Shown piece after piece: positions 5,496 to 7,676 of a stretch of DNA of 7,676 bases. The translations under genes and the position numbers were made by a program. The DNA is from Gammaproteobacteria bacterium. Its GTDB lineage: Bacteria; Pseudomonadota; Gammaproteobacteria; Pseudomonadales; Oleiphilaceae. Numbering within the stretch: the first letter of the stretch is position 1; each line of letters opens with the position of its first letter. Below the pieces are notes generated by a model that ran no database searches, was not told the origin of the DNA, and saw only the letters and a list, made by a program, of their open reading frames with translations. The DNA lies in the NCBI GenBank assembly GCA_029268325.1, contig JAJUGC010000089.1, forward strand, positions 1-7,676, written 5' to 3'.

Positions 5496-6344
5496 CTAGG
5501 GAGCAGGTACCGCCAGGATATCGCATTCGACCTGGCTCAACAGCTGCTTAGCCACACTGCCGATCAACAGACGCTTGACCGCGCCATAGCCTTGCACCCC
5601 GATTACCAACACATCCGCCTCAGTTGTTTTAACGGAGTTGGCGACCAGTTTGATGGCATTGCCTTCTTCAAGAATGATCTCGGGCTTGCCTTTGGCCCAG
5701 GTTTTGGTGCTCACCAGTTTATCAATATCTGGCAACACTGCCTGACGACAGGCTTCCACCTCTTCTGGTGTTAATTCCCGATCGGGGCCCGCGTAAGCCA
5801 TGCGATCCTGAGGGACCGCGACAAAGGCGTGAGCAAGGCTGCACTCCGTGGAAGCCAAAAGCCCAAACTTCTCCGCCGTACTCAGCACATTTTCAGAGAT
5901 CGGTGACAAATCCACGGCCAGCAGGGTTTTGTGATAAAGATCGTCCGCCTTGCGGTTGACCATCAACACCGGGCGCCGGCTCATCCGAATCACCCGCTCC
6001 ACCGTGGTGCCAACAAAGGTATCTCTGAGCAGCTGGCGACGGAAGGAACCCACAATAATGAGATCTGCCTGGAGTTCGTCAGCAACTTCAGAGATGGTCT
6101 GGCAGGGCTCACCTACCCTCACAGTGACATCCACTGAGTTCTCTTTCCGCCCCAATTGTTGCAGGGACTCTTGGAGTACGCTGTTAGCGTCCTGCATATA
6201 GGCGGTCTTAAGCCCCAGGGGCAGTTCGGTATCAACAACGTGCAGAAGTGTCACTTCCGCTTGGAACTGGTCGGCAAGGGAAAGAGCCCGTTGCAGAGCC
6301 AGCTCGGATCTTGCTGACAAATCAGACGCTACAAGTAATTTCAT
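5496..6344 (-). CDS. Tandem-domain universal stress protein (UspA family)
   Basis: A 282-residue cytoplasmic protein made of two UspA domains (about residues 1-130 and 138-282). The second domain carries the complete nucleotide-binding pattern G-x2-G-x9-G-S: Gly249, Gly252, Gly262 and Ser263 within GVQGYGAVKRLLIGS. The first domain has the same layout (GSFRRQLLRDTFVGT, 99-113), but Arg102 replaces the second glycine, so it may bind nucleotide differently or not at all. Each domain opens with the usual buried strand and acidic residue (KLLVASDLS, TLLAVDLS). Tandem Usps of this size (UspE-like and the Anr-controlled Usps of Pseudomonas) support survival in stasis or oxygen starvation. I chose the ATG at 6344 because AGGAAG precedes it by 6 nt; an upstream in-frame start at 6374 lacks this support. 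An FNR/Anr-like box lies upstream. The ligand is unknown. Confidence 0.92.
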   Translation of the reverse strand: MKLLVASDLSARSELALQRALSLADQFQAEVTLLHVVDTELPLGLKTAYMQDANSVLQESLQQLGRKENSVDVTVRVGEPCQTISEVADELQADLIIVGSFRRQLLRDTFVGTTVERVIRMSRRPVLMVNRKADDLYHKTLLAVDLSPISENVLSTAEKFGLLASTECSLAHAFVAVPQDRMAYAGPDRELTPEEVEACRQAVLPDIDKLVSTKTWAKGKPEIILEEGNAIKLVANSVKTTEADVLVIGVQGYGAVKRLLIGSVAKQLLSQVECDILAVPAP

Positions 6345-6382
6345 GGTGACTTCCTGTATCTGGAGTACGTTCAATCCAAGGG

Positions 6383-6424
6383 ATTAAGGCCCATTATCGA
6401 AAACGACTCCTTGATTCTAAGCAA
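6383..6424 (-). promoter_or_regulatory. FNR/Anr-type box with class II promoter spacing, upstream of usp
   Basis: On the minus strand, TTGCTTAGAATCAA (6424-6411) matches the FNR/Anr consensus TTGAT-N4-ATCAA at 9 of 10 defined bases. Exactly 22 nt further down is CTTAAT (6388-6383, 4 of 6 to the -10 consensus). That is the spacing expected when the box is centred at -41.5. The predicted transcription start is near 6376, about 30 nt before the Usp ATG. A better-looking GATAAT at 6398-6393 would place the box at about -31.5, which does not suit activation. Prediction from sequence only. Confidence 0.55.
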
Positions 6425-6618
6425 CTATTTGCACTTTTGGGACTACAACCTGTTGATCAGGTTTAGCGGCCCATAACCCTATAATGACCCCAAAGGCCAC
6501 TTACGGGAGGTTAACCCTCGTTTACCTCTGGGCTTTGGATGAGCTTAGCTCTAAAGCAGGAAATAAGACACTCTGGGCTATGGCAGGGCCGGCTCCAGGT
6601 CCTCCGCAGCCGGGGTAG

Positions 6619-6756
6619 CTATACCGGCTCGTCATTTTATTCCAGTCCATGGCGGGGCATGCCAGTTTAGCCAAGCTGATGTATTACACCGGAGAATTGG
6701 CAGAAGTGCTATTGCTGATCGCTTTATTGGTGATATGGAAGCAGACCGGTCAAACG
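6619..6756 (+). pseudogene. Remnant of a membrane-protein gene (last helix)
   Basis: After an in-frame TAG at 6616, this frame encodes LYRLVILFQSMAGHASLAKL, then a convincing membrane helix (MYYTGELAEVLLLIALLVIW) and a short basic end. The codons look genuine, but no ribosome-binding site precedes the ATG at 6649. The frame has no stop before the terminator and runs on into the antisense strand of trpS, so neither end looks like an intact gene. The pattern resembles the final helix of CtaG-type cytochrome oxidase assembly proteins, but that is a weak resemblance from memory. The rest of the 6425-6618 interval has short frames broken by stops and nothing recognisable. Confidence 0.35.
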
Positions 6757-6779
6757 AAAGGCCCCAATTGGGGCCTTTC
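6756..6779 (-). terminator. Palindromic terminator of trpS
   Basis: A perfect 24-nt palindrome consists of GAAAGGCCCC, AATT and GGGGCCTTTC. It lies about 32 nt downstream of the trpS stop. On the minus strand the stem runs into TTTCGTTTG; on the plus strand into TTTCTG. It is therefore a GC-rich stem with a short T-run, able to act in both directions, and most likely ends trpS. Confidence 0.75.
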
Positions 6780-6811
6780 TGAGAAAGCACCTGTTAAAAG
6801 GAAACGGCGCC

Positions 6812-7676
6812 TTAAGATGCTAGAGGACCAATGCCGACCAGACGGCGAATGCGCTCCATGGTCGGAGTCGCACGTTCCCGGGCACGCTCTGCTCCCTTCT
6901 TGAGGATGCGGTCGATTTCCGCAGGATCGTTGACCAGGCGCTGGTAGATTTCCCGCTTGTCCTTGAGCATTTCGTTAAGATACTCGAACAGGAATTGTTT
7001 AGCTTCGCCCCAGGCGATGCCATTTTCATAGCGGCGGCGCAGATCGGCGATCTCATCTGGCGTGGCGAACGCGGAGTAAATCCCAAACAGGGTGCAGCTG
7101 TCGGGATCTTTTGGCTCCCCTGGCTCCAGCGAGTTCGTCTTGATCTTCATGATCAGCTTGCGAAGCTTGGTTTCGCTTTCGAACAGAGGAATGGTGTTGT
7201 TATAGCTCTTGGACATTTTCCGCCCGTCGAGCCCCTTCAACACCATGGCACTTTCCTCCACCACCGCTTCCGGCATGACAAAGGTTTCGCCAAACAGGTA
7301 ATTGAACCGCTGGGCAATATCCCGCGTCATTTCCAGGTGCTGGAGCTGATCTTTACCGACCGGCACATGGGTGGCGTTAAACATCAGGATATCCGCTGCC
7401 ATCAAGATGGGATAGCAGAACAGTCCCATGGTCACGCCTTTATCCGGATCGGCAGAGTTGGCTTCCACGTTTTCCTGAACCACTGCCTTGTAGGCATGGG
7501 CGCGGTTCATCAGCCCCTTCGCAGCTACACAGGTCAGAATCCAGTTGAGCTCGGTAATTTCGGGAATATCCGACTGCCGATAAAACACAACTTTATCGGG
7601 GTCCAGACCACAGGCCAGCCAAGTGGCGGCCACTGCCAGGGCGCTTTCCCTGACTCGCTCAGGCTCCTGGCATTTG
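6812..7676 (-). CDS. trpS: Tryptophanyl-tRNA synthetase (5' end outside the window)
   Basis: This is the C-terminal 287 residues of a class I aminoacyl-tRNA synthetase that charges tRNA-Trp in the cytoplasm. The frame is open to the right edge; the first visible residues (KCQEPERVRESALAVAATWL) are internal, so the N-terminal part with the HIGH-type motif is missing from the window. A GTG at 7633 is just an internal Val codon, not a start. Visible family blocks are FYRQSDIPEITELNWILTCV, NRAHAYKA, GLFCYPILMAADILMFNATH, VGKDQLQHLEMTRDIAQRFN (which binds the tryptophan and adenylate) and GLDGRKMSKSYNNTIPLF with the KMSKS loop at 7219-7205. The C-terminus carries the tRNA-binding helical part. The insertion VEANSADPDKGVTMG marks the longer proteobacterial TrpS type (near 400 residues in total). 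Confidence 0.97.
   Translation of the reverse strand, partial: KCQEPERVRESALAVAATWLACGLDPDKVVFYRQSDIPEITELNWILTCVAAKGLMNRAHAYKAVVQENVEANSADPDKGVTMGLFCYPILMAADILMFNATHVPVGKDQLQHLEMTRDIAQRFNYLFGETFVMPEAVVEESAMVLKGLDGRKMSKSYNNTIPLFESETKLRKLIMKIKTNSLEPGEPKDPDSCTLFGIYSAFATPDEIADLRRRYENGIAWGEAKQFLFEYLNEMLKDKREIYQRLVNDPAEIDRILKKGAERARERATPTMERIRRLVGIGPLAS

Noticed and set aside
1636..6353. The same ten bases AGGAAGTCAC precede both cydB (1638) and the Usp gene (6344)
   Set aside because: The match is mostly the ribosome-binding site plus a few bases, so it is likely coincidence rather than a shared regulatory element.
6453..6470. A second FNR-like half site (TTGAT) upstream of usp
   Set aside because: Only one half matches; the partner half (TTTAG) is unlike ATCAA and it lies too far upstream for a simple activation geometry.
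1..7676. Mobile elements, CRISPR arrays, tRNA or rRNA genes, or a defence or secondary-metabolite cluster
   Set aside because: No transposase or integrase, no direct-repeat arrays and no RNA gene were recognised; the gene content is standard chromosomal respiration, stress and housekeeping.

Overview
The window looks like ordinary chromosome from a moderately GC-rich gammaproteobacterium, probably a marine or pseudomonad-like lineage (Oceanospirillales, Marinobacter or Pseudomonadales type). Three things support this. CydA, CydB and CydX are nearly co-linear with the E. coli proteins. The cyd operon opens with CydP, a small protein I know from such lineages rather than from enterics. The mechanosensitive channel is of the YbdG type. 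This placement is inference; no rRNA or species marker is present.

Layout, left to right. A terminator hairpin (53-81) ends a minus-strand cytochrome bd operon transcribed right to left: cydP (3461-3243), cydA (3253-1649), cydB (1638-499), cydX (487-371), ybgE (381-85). The genes overlap or lie within 11 nt of each other, and cydA and ybgE both use GTG starts that overlap the preceding gene. Upstream lies a terminator-like nested hairpin (about 3571-3648), then a small minus-strand two-helix membrane protein of the DUF2892/YgaP-tail family (3852-3649). Its promoter has an AT-rich palindrome over the -10 box. Divergent from it is a plus-strand MscS-family channel, ybdG (4120-5397). A strong hairpin without a T-run separates ybdG from a convergent minus-strand tandem universal stress protein (6344-5496). 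That gene has a near-consensus FNR/Anr box placed as expected for an activator at -41.5. The 6425-6755 interval has no intact gene but contains a plus-strand remnant coding for a membrane helix. A palindromic terminator (6756-6779) then closes the minus-strand trpS, which runs off the right edge of the window.

Functional theme: cytochrome bd (a high-affinity quinol oxidase) and a putatively oxygen-regulated Usp point to adaptation to low oxygen or respiratory stress. The DUF2892 protein and the YbdG channel are membrane and envelope genes. trpS is housekeeping. I see no transposase, integrase, tRNA, CRISPR array or defence system. The less ordinary points are the small-subunit organisation of the cyd operon (CydP, CydX and YbgE), the two putative regulatory sites, and the decayed membrane gene beside trpS.
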